DNA of 64,000 bases from Longitalea arenae (GCF_016924755.1 NZ_JAFFJX010000002.1:186001-250000); one strand, 5' to 3'; counted from the first letter of the stretch, positions 18,738-28,048 are shown. Notes: generated by a model from the letters alone, not told the origin. Numbers and translations: made by a program.

Positions 18738-21700
18738 TTAAAAATCTGCAGACACTCCGAAATTCACTACCCGCAGCTGCGGATAAAAGAAACCTTTACC
18801 ACTGGGCGCCTCGGGATCAAAACTGCCATTGCCCATGCGGTCCCAGGTATACAGGTTCATGCCGTTGGCATATAACCGTAATGATGAAATACCGGTGAAC
18901 CTGCCGATCTGCAGTTTTTTGAAAGTATACCCGATCTCAATATTCTTTAACCGCAGGTAGGTGGCATCCTTCAAAAAGAACGATGAATTTTCCTGGTGAT
19001 TATTGGTGTTTTGACCATAGTGTAATGCCGGATAGCTGGCCGTGGCAGCTGTTTCTGGCGTCCACCGGCCCAGGTGCTGCTCCATGACTTTTGCGCCATT
19101 ATAAAATTCCCAGGCGCCTTCATGACTAAAACGTACGGTGTAATTACCTGCTCCCTGGAACAGTACGCTTACATCGAAGTTCTTCCAGCTTACGCTGCCG
19201 GAAAAGCCGTGCAAGAATTCGGGTACGGTACTTTTACCGATCGGTCCTTTATCATTGTTATCGATGACATTATCCTCATTCAGGTCTTTGTATTTCAGAT
19301 CGCCGGGGATCAGGTTGCCGAACTGGCGCGGACTGTTCGCTATTTCTTCTTTACTGTTAAAGAAACCGATGGCCGTGAAACCGAACTCCTGTCCGATCGG
19401 GTGCCCCGTCGTGCGCAGGTAATCATAGGGGTAACTGATCTCGTCTCTGAACAATACTTTGTTCCTTGCGAAAGAACCGTTTGCCCGCAGCGAATACATC
19501 ACATTACCAATACGGTTGTTATGCGTGAGCTCGAGGTCAATGCCCCGGTTTACAATCACGCCCATATTGGCCGGCGTCAGGTTGCCGGGACTTACTCCTA
19601 AAAGATCAGGGATGATGCCGCGGGTGATAAGGATATCATTGCGCTTTTCGCGGAAGACATCTACAGTAAGGTTCAACAGGCTGTTCCATAATCTTGCTTC
19701 CAGGCCAATATTCAGCTTACGCGCTTTTTCCCAGGTAACATCAGGGTTCGACATAGCGCCTTCCTGGCGGCCGGGGATAGCCGTTAACTGGTCGGTGCCA
19801 AAACTATAACCGGGGCCGCTTACGTATTCTGAAATGAACAGCCAGCGCCGGTTGCCCAGCTGATGATTACCGGTCAACCCATAGGATGCTCTAAGTTTCA
19901 GAAAATCGAGCACGGCATTATTTTGCAGGAAAGCTTCTTTAGAGATCACCCAACCGGCAGACACCGCGGGAAAAAAGCCATAGCGCCTGTCTTTTGCAAA
20001 ATTGTCGGTGCCATTGTAGCCTGCATTTAATTCCCCAAAATATTTATTGTTCAAATTCCAGGTTACTCTCGCCACCAGTCCCTGCGTTACATAGGGGATG
20101 GTTCCGCCTATTACCTGTTGCTGGCGGTTGGCCAGCAGCAGGGCCGTAATATTATGCTTGCCGAAACTGCGTTCATAATTCACAGAAAGATCCAGCCAGG
20201 TACTGCGGTTCTGGGTAAACTCGCTTTCAGGCGCTTTGAGCGGTGCATCGGCGCCGGAGAACGAATAACTCGATGTATCATAGTAATCGCCACTGCCTTT
20301 ATACAATGCCGTTCTCATTTCCTTGCTCCTGATAAAAGCGGCCCTGGAATAGCCGTCGAAAGAAAAGTTTCCCTTGACAAACAAACCAGGCGTTACAAAA
20401 TCGAGTTTCCGGATAGCCGTGAACATCCCTGATAAAGAGGAATTGAAATACTGCCTGTATCCCGTTGTGTTCACCAGCGCAAAGGGATTGCCGCGGGTGG
20501 TACCACCATAAAAACCATTCGGATATTGTATGGGGTAGGCATTCGGTGGGGTTTTTCCCAGGTAATTAAATATCACATCGGTGTTTATATTCGGCGTGTT
20601 CTGGTCTTCAATTGCGCCAAACAAACTAAGTCCTACTGAAAAATCCCTGTCAAAGTCTATATCGATATTGGAGCGGAAATTATACCGGCGATATTTCAGA
20701 TTGGCATCGTACTGATCATTTTTTGCTGCTTTATACAAGCCGTTCTGCTGGGTATAGCCTGCGTTCACAAAATATTTCACCATGGGTGAACCACCACTGA
20801 TATTGAAATTGGCCCTGGTCATTTGTGCCGGTTTCAGCATTTCATGCATCCAGTCAACATTCGGATATTTATAGGGGTCTGAACCGGATGCATAAGCCTC
20901 CAGGGCTTCCTCTGAATAAGGCAGCAGCGTTCCATTTGGATTATCGTTCTTATACGCCTCATTGGCCAGCAACGCAAAATGATAGGAATCGAGGTATTTC
21001 GGAATGCGGGTTGCGGACTGAACAGAACTTTGCACACTGGTATTGATCCTGGGTTTGCCTGCTGTGCCCCGCCGCGTTTTTACAATAATTACGCCGTTAG
21101 CGCCTTTTACGCCATACAAGGCCGTAGCCGATGCATCTTTCAGAATGGTGATACTTTCTACTTCATTCGGGTCAAGTACCGACAGATCAACCAGGTTGGG
21201 ATCTTTTTCAACCCCATCGATGGTCAAGAGCGGCGCCGTGCTGTTGAAGGTAGCCCTGCCCCTGATATACATCTCGGGATTATCAGCGCCCGGCTCGCCG
21301 GAACGTTGCACCGATATCAAACCCGGTAAGCGACCGGTCAATGCATTGGCAATATTTGCGGCCGGACTCTGTTTGATCTCTTTCGTGCTAAGGGAGGCGA
21401 TGGCGCCCGTTTGGGCGATCTTCTTCTGCGTTTGACCAAAGCCCAGGACCACCACTTCGCCCATTGCGCCTGTACGCTTTAGGGCTATGGCGAAGTTTGT
21501 ACGGGCGCCAACCGGTTCGCGAACAGATTCATAACCGGTATATGTAAAAAGCAGGTTATCGCCGGGTTGCGCTTCAATAACAAAGGACCCGTCTTCTTTA
21601 CTCATAACGCCCTTCATGGTACGCTGTACTAATATGTTCACACCAGGTAAAGCTTCTTTTGTTTCCGCATCGGTAATAATGCCCGTTATGAATACACCAG

Positions 21701-22070
21701 TTGGTTTTTTTACGGCAGGCGCCGCCGGTACCGGCCGGGTGATCACAATATAACCGCTGAACTCTTTAAATGAGAGGGCGGTGTTCTTAAATAACTGCTT
21801 ACATACATTTTCAAGAGGCTCATTGGTAAAAGACATTCTGGGCACCTTGAATGATTGTACATCGTCCTGCGTATAAGCGAAATTGATGCCGGTACTTTTC
21901 TGTAACTGTTGCAGCGCTTTGTCGAGCGACTGCTCGTGGAAACTAATGGTCACTTTTGATTGCAAGACGGTTTGCGCCTGAGCGGCTACACCAAATACCA
22001 TAGAAAATACCAACGTAAGCAGCCAGTGATGGTAACCTAAACAGCGCTGTTCAGGAATCTTTTTTTTCAT
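18738..22070 (-). CDS. SusC/RagA TonB-dependent receptor with STN signalling domain
   Basis: 1110 residues. After a signal peptide (ends AAQAQ), residues about 40-110 form an STN (secretin/TonB N-terminal) domain (FHEQSLDKALQQLQKSTGIN, then FKEFSGYIVI). A carboxypeptidase-D-like repeat follows (FITGIITDAETKEALPGVNI), then the SusC plug (LTGRLPGLISVQRSGEPG, LTIDGVEKDP, ILKDASATALYGVKGANGVI) and the 22-strand barrel ending LRVVNFGVSADF. The STN domain is the part that contacts a periplasmic FecR domain, and the fecR gene is directly upstream. This makes it a sensing transporter that switches on its own operon through the ECF factor. Confidence 0.96.
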   Translation of the reverse strand: MKKKIPEQRCLGYHHWLLTLVFSMVFGVAAQAQTVLQSKVTISFHEQSLDKALQQLQKSTGINFAYTQDDVQSFKVPRMSFTNEPLENVCKQLFKNTALSFKEFSGYIVITRPVPAAPAVKKPTGVFITGIITDAETKEALPGVNILVQRTMKGVMSKEDGSFVIEAQPGDNLLFTYTGYESVREPVGARTNFAIALKRTGAMGEVVVLGFGQTQKKIAQTGAIASLSTKEIKQSPAANIANALTGRLPGLISVQRSGEPGADNPEMYIRGRATFNSTAPLLTIDGVEKDPNLVDLSVLDPNEVESITILKDASATALYGVKGANGVIIVKTRRGTAGKPRINTSVQSSVQSATRIPKYLDSYHFALLANEAYKNDNPNGTLLPYSEEALEAYASGSDPYKYPNVDWMHEMLKPAQMTRANFNISGGSPMVKYFVNAGYTQQNGLYKAAKNDQYDANLKYRRYNFRSNIDIDFDRDFSVGLSLFGAIEDQNTPNINTDVIFNYLGKTPPNAYPIQYPNGFYGGTTRGNPFALVNTTGYRQYFNSSLSGMFTAIRKLDFVTPGLFVKGNFSFDGYSRAAFIRSKEMRTALYKGSGDYYDTSSYSFSGADAPLKAPESEFTQNRSTWLDLSVNYERSFGKHNITALLLANRQQQVIGGTIPYVTQGLVARVTWNLNNKYFGELNAGYNGTDNFAKDRRYGFFPAVSAGWVISKEAFLQNNAVLDFLKLRASYGLTGNHQLGNRRWLFISEYVSGPGYSFGTDQLTAIPGRQEGAMSNPDVTWEKARKLNIGLEARLWNSLLNLTVDVFREKRNDILITRGIIPDLLGVSPGNLTPANMGVIVNRGIDLELTHNNRIGNVMYSLRANGSFARNKVLFRDEISYPYDYLRTTGHPIGQEFGFTAIGFFNSKEEIANSPRQFGNLIPGDLKYKDLNEDNVIDNNDKGPIGKSTVPEFLHGFSGSVSWKNFDVSVLFQGAGNYTVRFSHEGAWEFYNGAKVMEQHLGRWTPETAATASYPALHYGQNTNNHQENSSFFLKDATYLRLKNIEIGYTFKKLQIGRFTGISSLRLYANGMNLYTWDRMGNGSFDPEAPSGKGFFYPQLRVVNFGVSADF

Positions 22071-22115
22071 AATTTCGAAACTTGTTTTTTAGTAGTAAAT
22101 AGTTGCTACCATTAG

Positions 22116-22145
22116 CAGGATACAGGGGCCTAATCCTGTGTCCTG
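22116..22145 (-). promoter_or_regulatory. Long hairpin between fecR and susC
   Basis: CAGGATACAGG (22116-22126) pairs with CCTGTGTCCTG (22135-22145), 11 bp with one G-T pair and an 8-nt loop. It lies in the fecR-susC gap and no T-run follows on the minus strand. A partial terminator or RNA-processing site that lets susC exceed fecR expression is an inference. Confidence 0.4.
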
Positions 22146-22176
22146 TTTGTTTTAGCGGCAGCCCAATAACTGTGAA

Positions 22177-23154
22177 CTAGTATAATGACCAGGTAACGGA
22201 ATCTATTTTTTTATATTGATGACGATCCAATAATGCCAGCACCTCTATTACCTCCTGTACTGGCGTATTTCTCCCTAACTTAATGTTGTAATGCTGCGCT
22301 GCTACCGCCCCGCTACCGGTTTGCAGGTGGATGCCGTATAACTGCTCCATCGCCAGCTGCAGTTCGCTGAACGGGGCGTTGTTCAACTGCAGTTCGTTCT
22401 CTTTCCAAACGGCTGCCAGCCAGCGGGGCACCGTGCTTTTGGTATATGCGCCTGTAGTTGCTTTTACACTGATCTGTTTACCCGGCAGTAATATATCGAG
22501 TTGTTTTTGCTGGTGGCTTACGGCTACTTTACCGGTAGCCACAGTGACCTTTACCGTTTCACCCGCCGGCCCGGTTTGCACACTGAAAGAGGTGCCCAGT
22601 ACCTGAGTTTGTACGGGTCCGTTTTCAACAATGAAAGGATGGGCAGGGTCTTTTTGCACCTCGAAGAACGCTTCGCCCGCAATAAGTTCTACCCTACGGG
22701 TGGCCTGCTTGTACATTTGGGTATCTACCACCAGGCGGCTATTCGCTTTTAACCACACGACGCTGTGATCGGGCAAAACGTAGCGGGTGGTTTTACCGGC
22801 AGGAACTGAAATGATCACTGATTGCGCAAGCTGTTTGCTGGAGCTGGATGGTGGCGGCGCCAATAACCACCAAGCCGCGAACGCGATTATAACGGCCGCA
22901 GCGGCCGCCCAATATAACCAGCGATAAACAGCCCACCGTTGAGGCGCCTGCTGGTAACCAGGCCAGGTAGCCGCTTCCTGCAAGATGGCCTTTTCCATGG
23001 CTTCGGGCATGAGTTCGGCAACAGGTTCCTGCCATATGCCCTGCAGATATTCATCAAACGCTTGCGGGTTTTGATCAATCCATTGCTGCACCCGGGCTGC
23101 TTCGTCAGCAGAACATTCCCCTTTTAGAAATTTCTCCAGTAAATGTTTGTCCAT
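22177..23154 (-). CDS. FecR-family anti-sigma factor
   Basis: 325 residues from the ATG at 23154 (MDKHLLEKFLKGECSADE, the usual start motif); an upstream ATG at 23190 would add 12 residues without support. N-terminal cytoplasmic sigma-binding region about 1-75, one membrane segment about 82-102 (WLYWAAAAAVIIAFAAWWLL), then the periplasmic FecR domain (RYVLPDHSVVWLKANSRL, ELIAGEAFFEVQKDP) and a DUF4974-type C-terminal domain (NAPFSELQLAMEQLYGIHL). Relays the signal from the STN domain of the downstream SusC to the sigma factor encoded upstream. Confidence 0.94.
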   Translation of the reverse strand: MDKHLLEKFLKGECSADEAARVQQWIDQNPQAFDEYLQGIWQEPVAELMPEAMEKAILQEAATWPGYQQAPQRWAVYRWLYWAAAAAVIIAFAAWWLLAPPPSSSSKQLAQSVIISVPAGKTTRYVLPDHSVVWLKANSRLVVDTQMYKQATRRVELIAGEAFFEVQKDPAHPFIVENGPVQTQVLGTSFSVQTGPAGETVKVTVATGKVAVSHQQKQLDILLPGKQISVKATTGAYTKSTVPRWLAAVWKENELQLNNAPFSELQLAMEQLYGIHLQTGSGAVAAQHYNIKLGRNTPVQEVIEVLALLDRHQYKKIDSVTWSLY

Positions 23155-23304
23155 GCAAATAACAGTAAAGCTGTATTTACCTGCTATCACGAACGAACTG
23201 AGCAGAACCGGTAAGGGGAAGGCAAGTTTTTTTAGTTATTTGTTATTAAGTTCATGAGCTATCTGCCCTTCTACTGATCCCTGAACAACGGAAAGATTCA
23301 ATAA

Positions 23305-23904
23305 CTAACTAATATCCATTTCTTTTCGCAGGAATTTCAACGACAACCCGATCTGCTTTTCAACGGTGGCGGGCGAGATGCCTAATTGGTCGGCTACTAT
23401 TTTGGGTGAGAGTCCTTCCTGTTTAACCAGGGTGAAGATTTCTTTTCGCCTGGCCGGCAACAGGTCGATGGAGGATTGTAGTTGCTGCAAGCGCTCTTTA
23501 TAATGTATAAGATGTTCAGGCGGAGCTATCGCATCCGGCGGGGTGTTATCCTGTTGCAGCTGGCTGATCAATTGCCGCTGCCTTGTTTTTTTCCGCAGGT
23601 GGTCGATAACGGCATTGCGGGCATAGGTGAACAGCAAGGGCAGTACGTCGCTGCTATCATCCACGGTAGCTATCTTTTGCCAGAGCCGTGCGTAGCAGTT
23701 CTGAATAATGTCTTTGGCGTCTGTTTCGTGCCGTGTAAGCTTCCAAACAAAATGGTAGAGCCGGTCTTTCGTTGCTACGAATATGCGGTTGAATTTTTTG
23801 GCCAGGTCTGCACCTGCCTCAACCGTTTGGGTAGCAGGCCCTGAAACTTCCTGCTCGGCTACAGCCAATTTCCATAACGCGGTATCGTTTAGTGGGAGTT
23901 CCAT
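23305..23904 (-). CDS. ECF RNA polymerase sigma factor (sigma-70 family)
   Basis: 199 residues. Region 2 spans about 40-105 (RLYHFVWKLTRHETDAKDII, YARLWQ, FTYARNAVIDHLRKK) and region 4 about 130-195 (LPARRKEIFTLVKQEGLSPK, LGISPATVEKQIGLSLKFLRK), typical of the Bacteroidota RNA polymerase sigma-70 family paired with FecR. It is the first gene of the leftward set sigma-FecR-SusC-SusD and would direct transcription of susCD when the anti-sigma is released. The 150-bp gap to fecR suggests fecR may have its own promoter. Confidence 0.94.
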   Translation of the reverse strand: MELPLNDTALWKLAVAEQEVSGPATQTVEAGADLAKKFNRIFVATKDRLYHFVWKLTRHETDAKDIIQNCYARLWQKIATVDDSSDVLPLLFTYARNAVIDHLRKKTRQRQLISQLQQDNTPPDAIAPPEHLIHYKERLQQLQSSIDLLPARRKEIFTLVKQEGLSPKIVADQLGISPATVEKQIGLSLKFLRKEMDIS

Positions 23905-24015
23905 GTTTTACAAAGTCGACGCAAAGAAAACCAACCAATGTTATACAATTATTAAGTGGTATGGTAAAGCAATGCTCTGTTCGTTTTGCTAATTCCGCCC
24001 CTTTTGTTATAGCGG

Positions 24016-24495
24016 TTAAAATGGTTCATCATTTCGCCCGCGATTACAATAATCATACTTGAGGTAGGCGATTCCACATTTCGATAAAGTTTTGGGGTTG
24101 CGTTCCTCAAAATTATAAATGCCTGTTACACCATCGCAGGCCGGTAATGCAGTACGGGAATAGATTCCCGTTTTTTGTACTTTACTATGTATCACATCAG
24201 CGAGCGATTGTGAACGAGGGGTAAAACAAAGGGGGCGGGCCTGCAATTCATTCCCTGGCTTGCGGCCATCTGCCCAAAGATGATAAAGCACTATATATTG
24301 ATAACCAGCCCCGGCCATTTCTGAAGGCAGCAAGCCACCGGCTATTTTCCCGATCAGCTTAACTGATAATCCTTCCTGCAATAAGTTTCGGCCAGTCATT
24401 CCCATTGCCGGAGTGAAGGCAACGCTTGCCTGCACTTTTACGAATAGCGTTAAGAAGGAAATGCAGCTGGCGTTGGCAGGCTTTTGCTGGATCAT
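24016..24495 (-). pseudogene. Possible decayed amidase_3-like ORF
   Basis: 159 residues, no strong match recognised. The C-terminal half resembles the end of N-acetylmuramoyl-L-alanine amidases: RSQSLADVIHSKVQKTGI aligns with the helix before the RG-x-K segment, and DGVTGIYNFEERNPKTLSKCGIA (residues about 122-144) resembles the family's LYVLR-NP-AVLVECGF block. The catalytic Glu position reads Lys (LSKCG), and the N-terminal histidine/glutamate sites of a full amidase are absent. It looks like a truncated relic, or the resemblance may be chance. It stands alone on the minus strand, upstream of the sigma gene. Confidence 0.35.
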
Positions 24496-24818
24496 ACAAT
24501 CAGGATTTGCGGGTGATGCTCGTTAAACAGCTATGATTTAGAGGGCTTTCAACCAAATATAATTAACTGCTGCGCAAAACAAACACGCAAACGTTTGTTG
24601 GAATTTAGAAATTATCTGTCATGCAAACAGTACAAACCCTGTTTCCGGGTACACTTATTGTAATACAGATGGTAGCTATTTCTTCTCCTGCGAACCCTTT
24701 TCCTTTTTGTGCAACCAATTGTAATCTCCAATATCATCCTGCCCCCGAAAACGGATCCCATACATTTTTTCGAGTTCGGTAATTATTATTCGCTGATAAA
24801 ATCTTAAATTTAATAAAC
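24496..24818. other. Intergenic region with a second LacI-type half-palindrome
   Basis: No gene is seen. ACGCAAACGTTTG at 24585-24597 shares 13 bases with the palindrome before the phosphoesterase; its core CAAACGTTTG (24588-24597) is palindromic. It could serve the minus-strand ORF at 24495 or the plus-strand gene at 24819, but support is weak. Confidence 0.3.
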
Positions 24819-25391
24819 ATGAGAATCCCGGCAGCGATACAGACATCCCGTCGTCCGCAGCAACCAAACGGACTGGCTTTAACAATGATCATGGCCATTG
24901 TTGCCCTTAGTTTTTCTCCTACTGCGTTTACCCAAAGCAGGTATGACTGGCGAACGAATATCGATCAGGTGATCCATGAAACCGACAGCATTTCCCTCAA
25001 AACGCAACGTACTTTTTACCTGAATAAAATTCTGCGGAAAGACGAACCGCTGAAGGAAACCTGGTATTATACCACGCACAATAATAATATCATTGTTTTT
25101 GAAGTTCGCTACCGGATTGATTCCCTGGAATATACTGAGACCTATTATATGAACCGCGGCCGGTTGATCTGTATGGAGCTGTATGAAACAGATTTTCTTT
25201 CTTATTACGAAGATGAAATTAAACATGGCGAAGTATTTTTTTTCGACCACGACATGCTGATACAATATGTTACCGTTGGCAACGGACTGACGGATTTGTC
25301 GTTCCGCGATCCGCAATACGAACCATTGCGAAGGTTCTATAAACGGTACATTGAACTTCAGAAGAACATACTTTCGCTGGCGACAAACTGA
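24819..25391 (+). CDS. Hypothetical secreted protein
   Basis: 190 residues. An N-terminal basic stretch and hydrophobic segment (about 22-38, MIMAIVALSFSPTAFTQ) form a signal peptide with cleavage near AFTQ|S. The mature part is rich in aromatic and charged residues, with alternating strands (TWYYTTHNNNIIVFEVRYRI, YTETYYMNRGRLICMELY). No family recognised. The ATG at 24819 gives a long N-region; a later ATG (about residue 23) could also start the signal peptide. Downstream it is separated from the peroxiredoxin by a word-repeat island. Confidence 0.65.
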   Translation: MRIPAAIQTSRRPQQPNGLALTMIMAIVALSFSPTAFTQSRYDWRTNIDQVIHETDSISLKTQRTFYLNKILRKDEPLKETWYYTTHNNNIIVFEVRYRIDSLEYTETYYMNRGRLICMELYETDFLSYYEDEIKHGEVFFFDHDMLIQYVTVGNGLTDLSFRDPQYEPLRRFYKRYIELQKNILSLATN

Positions 25392-25397
25392 AAAACG

Positions 25398-25587
25398 TAA
25401 TGTGCTGATCAACTGATTAGCTGATGTGCTAATTTGTGGCGTTCCGGTTTACATCACATTATTCGAAAGAACCAACCACCAAAACAAGATTCAATGCGCT
25501 AATTGACTACCTTGCAGCGGGTTGGGAAATCATTGTATTTCCATCAGCACATTAGCAAATTAGCACATCAGCAAATTATCACATTAT
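25398..25587. repeat. Inverted word-repeat island, GCTAATGTG family
   Basis: Left arm 25398-25435 (AATGTGCTGAT, TGATGTGCTAAT) and right arm about 25542-25587 (CATCAGCACATTAGCAAATT, ATCACATTAT) are inverted copies around a unique core of about 105 bp. The last word supplies the first two bases of the peroxiredoxin ATG (CACATTATG). The same family occurs at 34655, 36029, 43612 and 47056. Confidence 0.85.
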
Positions 25588-26041
25588 GCATTCAGCACCC
25601 GACTTTACCCTATACGATTCCGCAAAAAATCCCGTAAGTCTGCACGATTTCAAAGGCAAAAAAGTAGTGTTGTTATTTTACCCCCTGGCCTTTAGCAGCG
25701 TTTGCACCAAAGAGCTTTGTTACGTACGTGATAACATGAGCTTATTTAATAATATGGATGCACAGGTATTGGGCATTAGTGTAGACTCATTATACACGCT
25801 GGCAAAGTTCAGGGAAGAGCAGGGTTTTAACTTTCCCCTGTTAAGCGATTTTAATAAAGAGGTATCTAAATTGTATAACGCCTTGTACGACGAATTTAGT
25901 TATAACATGAAAGGGGTTTCAAAACGAGCCTCGTTTGTGATTGACCGGCAGGGAATGGTCCGTTATGAACAAGTGCTGGAAAAGGCTGGAGAACTGCCCG
26001 ATTTCGAGGCTATCCAGAAAACTTTGACGGCAATTGATTGA
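25586..26041 (+). CDS. Peroxiredoxin (Bcp/PrxQ-AhpE type)
   Basis: 151 residues with a thioredoxin fold. Peroxidatic Cys40 lies in the motif PLAFSSVC, with Arg48 completing the site. Cys45 is five residues on (CTKELC), the position of the resolving cysteine in PrxQ/Bcp proteins, so an intramolecular two-cysteine mechanism is likely. Reduces hydrogen peroxide and organic peroxides using thioredoxin. No signal peptide, so cytoplasmic. Its start codon directly touches a repeat arm, leaving no room for an ordinary ribosome-binding site; Bacteroidota often lack one. Confidence 0.93.
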   Translation: MHSAPDFTLYDSAKNPVSLHDFKGKKVVLLFYPLAFSSVCTKELCYVRDNMSLFNNMDAQVLGISVDSLYTLAKFREEQGFNFPLLSDFNKEVSKLYNALYDEFSYNMKGVSKRASFVIDRQGMVRYEQVLEKAGELPDFEAIQKTLTAID

Positions 26042-26189
26042 TTATAATCAATTAAAATAGTATTAAAAACTTGTTTGTGAACAAATATGTAAGCGGATTC
26101 CCCTATAATCAGCAGGTTTATTGCTAAAGGAGTTGTAATTTTGGCTAAAAGGGAATATCTTGTTCAATCACTGTAAAATATCATCGTGC

Positions 26190-26525
26190 ATGAAGATTTT
26201 TTACGCATTGTCCATCATCCTTTTATCGGCCTTACAAGTGAAAAGCCAGGAAAGAGCTCCCGGAGGAGAACCTGCGCCCACTATTGTAAAGTTCTACCCT
26301 AACCCTGCCACTTCGTTTATCACATTTGATTTTCAACGCGGCTACGATAAATCGCTCAACCTGCAGATATTTAATTTTATCGGCAAAAAAGTACAGGAGA
26401 TCACGAACGTTTCACCAAAAACCACGGTTAACCTCAACGATTTTTACCGCGGCATTTATATTTTCCAGTTGAAAGACAAGAACGGTAAAGTGGTTGATTC
26501 CGGAAAATTCCAGGTTTCCAAGTAA
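26190..26525 (+). CDS. Small secreted protein with T9SS type A sorting domain
   Basis: 111 residues from the ATG at 26190; a TTG at 26160 gives a longer ORF but precedes the signal peptide (MKIFYALSIILLSALQVKSQ). The mature protein is almost only the Por secretion-system C-terminal domain: FYPNPATSFITFDF, LQIFNFIGKKVQEI, and RGIYIFQLKDKNGKVVDSGKFQVSK. Such mini-proteins carry a type A sorting signal without a clear cargo. Function unknown. A strong terminator follows immediately. Confidence 0.85.
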   Translation: MKIFYALSIILLSALQVKSQERAPGGEPAPTIVKFYPNPATSFITFDFQRGYDKSLNLQIFNFIGKKVQEITNVSPKTTVNLNDFYRGIYIFQLKDKNGKVVDSGKFQVSK

Positions 26526-26548
26526 GAACGAACTCTAATGTTATAATA

Positions 26549-26580
26549 AAGGGCCGGCGATACGCCGGCCCTTCTCTTTT
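26549..26580 (+). terminator. Strong Rho-independent terminator
   Basis: A 9-bp GC-rich stem (GGGCCGGCG 26551-26559 with CGCCGGCCC 26563-26571), loop ATA, extended by AA/TT, followed by a pyrimidine/T tract. It lies 23 bp after the type A sorting protein. Confidence 0.9.
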
Positions 26581-26870
26581 CAATAATTATATCCCTGCTA
26601 AGCTAAGGTCTTGGAAGACAGGATCGATGAACCTAAATGCCACTGCCACAGCTTGTGGGGTAAGCCTCCGGTAAGAGTTTGAAATGGTACGCTAAAAACT
26701 ATTAACGACCCATTTCAAACTATTAATGACCCATTTCAAACTATTAATCATACACCACAAACTCCTGGAGCCCTGTTTCGAGCTCGAAACCATACGCCAC
26801 AAACCCTTCCGGTACTAAGTCCAGCCACAGATCATTTGTTTTCGGCTTTCCTGTTGTCAGGCGTCCTTTT
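26581..26870. repeat. Gene-free region with 21-bp tandem copies and palindromes
   Basis: ATTAACGACCCATTTCAAACT (26701-26721) is followed by a near-identical copy (26722-26742) and a partial third. AGTTTGAAATGG (about 26676-26687) is the inverted complement of the repeated CCATTTCAAACT, giving a 12-bp stem. GTTTCGAGCTCGAAAC (26775-26790) is a perfect 16-bp palindrome, flanked by two CATACRCCACAAAC copies. No ORF of note is present. Confidence 0.6.
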
Positions 26871-28043
26871 TTACAGCACCTGCACGATCAAAAACTTCAA
26901 ATAATGGGTATTCTCCCATTCCCATACGATCGGGTGATCGGCCGACTGGGTGAGAAAACTGACCTGGCGTATTTTTCTGCGCGCGTCTTTGGCTGCCAAT
27001 TGAATGATCTCGAGGAACAGATCAGGCTGCACCAGATTGGTACAACTGGAAGTGACCAGGAAACCACCCGGTTTTACCAGTTTCATGCCGCGCAGGTTTA
27101 TCTCTTTATAGCCGGTTATCGCTTTCTGAATATTGTCCCTTGTTTTTGTAAAGGAGGGCGGGTCAAGCATGACCACATCGTACTGCTTTCCCTCGCGCGC
27201 CCACGCTTTCAACACATCAAACGCATTCATACATTCAAACCGGCAGATCTTGTCGACCCCGTTCAGGGCCGCATTGCGGTTCGCCTGATCAACGGCGTTC
27301 TGGGAAATATCCAGTCCCAGCACCGATTTGGCGCCATAATGGGCTGCATGGATCTCAAAAGTGCCGGTATAGGTAAAAGCGCCCAATACATCGGCGCCTT
27401 TCACGATATGTTGAATAGCACGGCGGTTATCCTGCTGGTCGAGAAAGTAGCCGGTCTTTTGACCGTTCTCGATATCCACATGGAACTTCAAACCATTCTC
27501 CCGGATAATGATCTTCGTATCAAAGGGGGCCGACAGAAACCCTTTTTGCTGGGGCAATCCTTCCAGCTCCCGCACCGGCACATCATTACGTTCATAAATG
27601 CCTTTGGGCTTGAAGATCTTTTCCAGTGCGGCAACAATGGCCGGTTTCCAGACATCAATGCCCAGGGCCAGGGTTTGTATAACAAAGTAATCATTGAACT
27701 TATCGATGATCAACTGCGGCAGGGAATCCGCTTCGCCAAAAATAAGCCGGCAATTCTCTACATAACCCAGTTGCTGCCGGTATTGCCAGGCTTCGAGCAG
27801 GCGGTTATAGAAGAAATCTTCATTTACCACTTCCTCTTTCCTGCGGGTAAGCAGGCGCACCAGGATCTGGGAACGGGGGTTGATATAGCCCTTGCCGATA
27901 AATTTTTTATCATGGCTGTACACCTCAACCGTATCGCCGGGATTCACGCCTTCGGGAGCCTCATGCACTTCATTCGCGAAGATCCAGGGATGCCCATTGG
28001 CTACCCGCTGACTGATCTTCTTTTTTAATACTACCTGATTCAT
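26871..28043 (-). CDS. Class I SAM-dependent rRNA (cytosine-C5) methyltransferase, RlmI-like
   Basis: 390 residues. The N-terminal PUA domain (RVANGHPWIFANEV, residues about 13-26) is typical of the RlmI/YccW family. A central EEHEE segment is followed by the Rossmann methyltransferase fold: SAM motif DVLGAFTYTGTF, acidic loop VLGLDIS, substrate motif MLDPPSF and the catalytic-type TSSCTN. In E. coli the family member methylates C1962 of 23S rRNA; the same site here is an inference. A consensus -7 box lies only 5 bp before the ATG, so the mRNA is predicted to be leaderless. Confidence 0.9.
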   Translation of the reverse strand: MNQVVLKKKISQRVANGHPWIFANEVHEAPEGVNPGDTVEVYSHDKKFIGKGYINPRSQILVRLLTRRKEEVVNEDFFYNRLLEAWQYRQQLGYVENCRLIFGEADSLPQLIIDKFNDYFVIQTLALGIDVWKPAIVAALEKIFKPKGIYERNDVPVRELEGLPQQKGFLSAPFDTKIIIRENGLKFHVDIENGQKTGYFLDQQDNRRAIQHIVKGADVLGAFTYTGTFEIHAAHYGAKSVLGLDISQNAVDQANRNAALNGVDKICRFECMNAFDVLKAWAREGKQYDVVMLDPPSFTKTRDNIQKAITGYKEINLRGMKLVKPGGFLVTSSCTNLVQPDLFLEIIQLAAKDARRKIRQVSFLTQSADHPIVWEWENTHYLKFLIVQVL

Positions 28044-28048
28044 TCGCG

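Noticed and set aside
26904-28028. 374-aa plus-strand ORF
   Set aside because: It is antisense to the rRNA methyltransferase gene, which has clear domains and motifs; the shadow has none.
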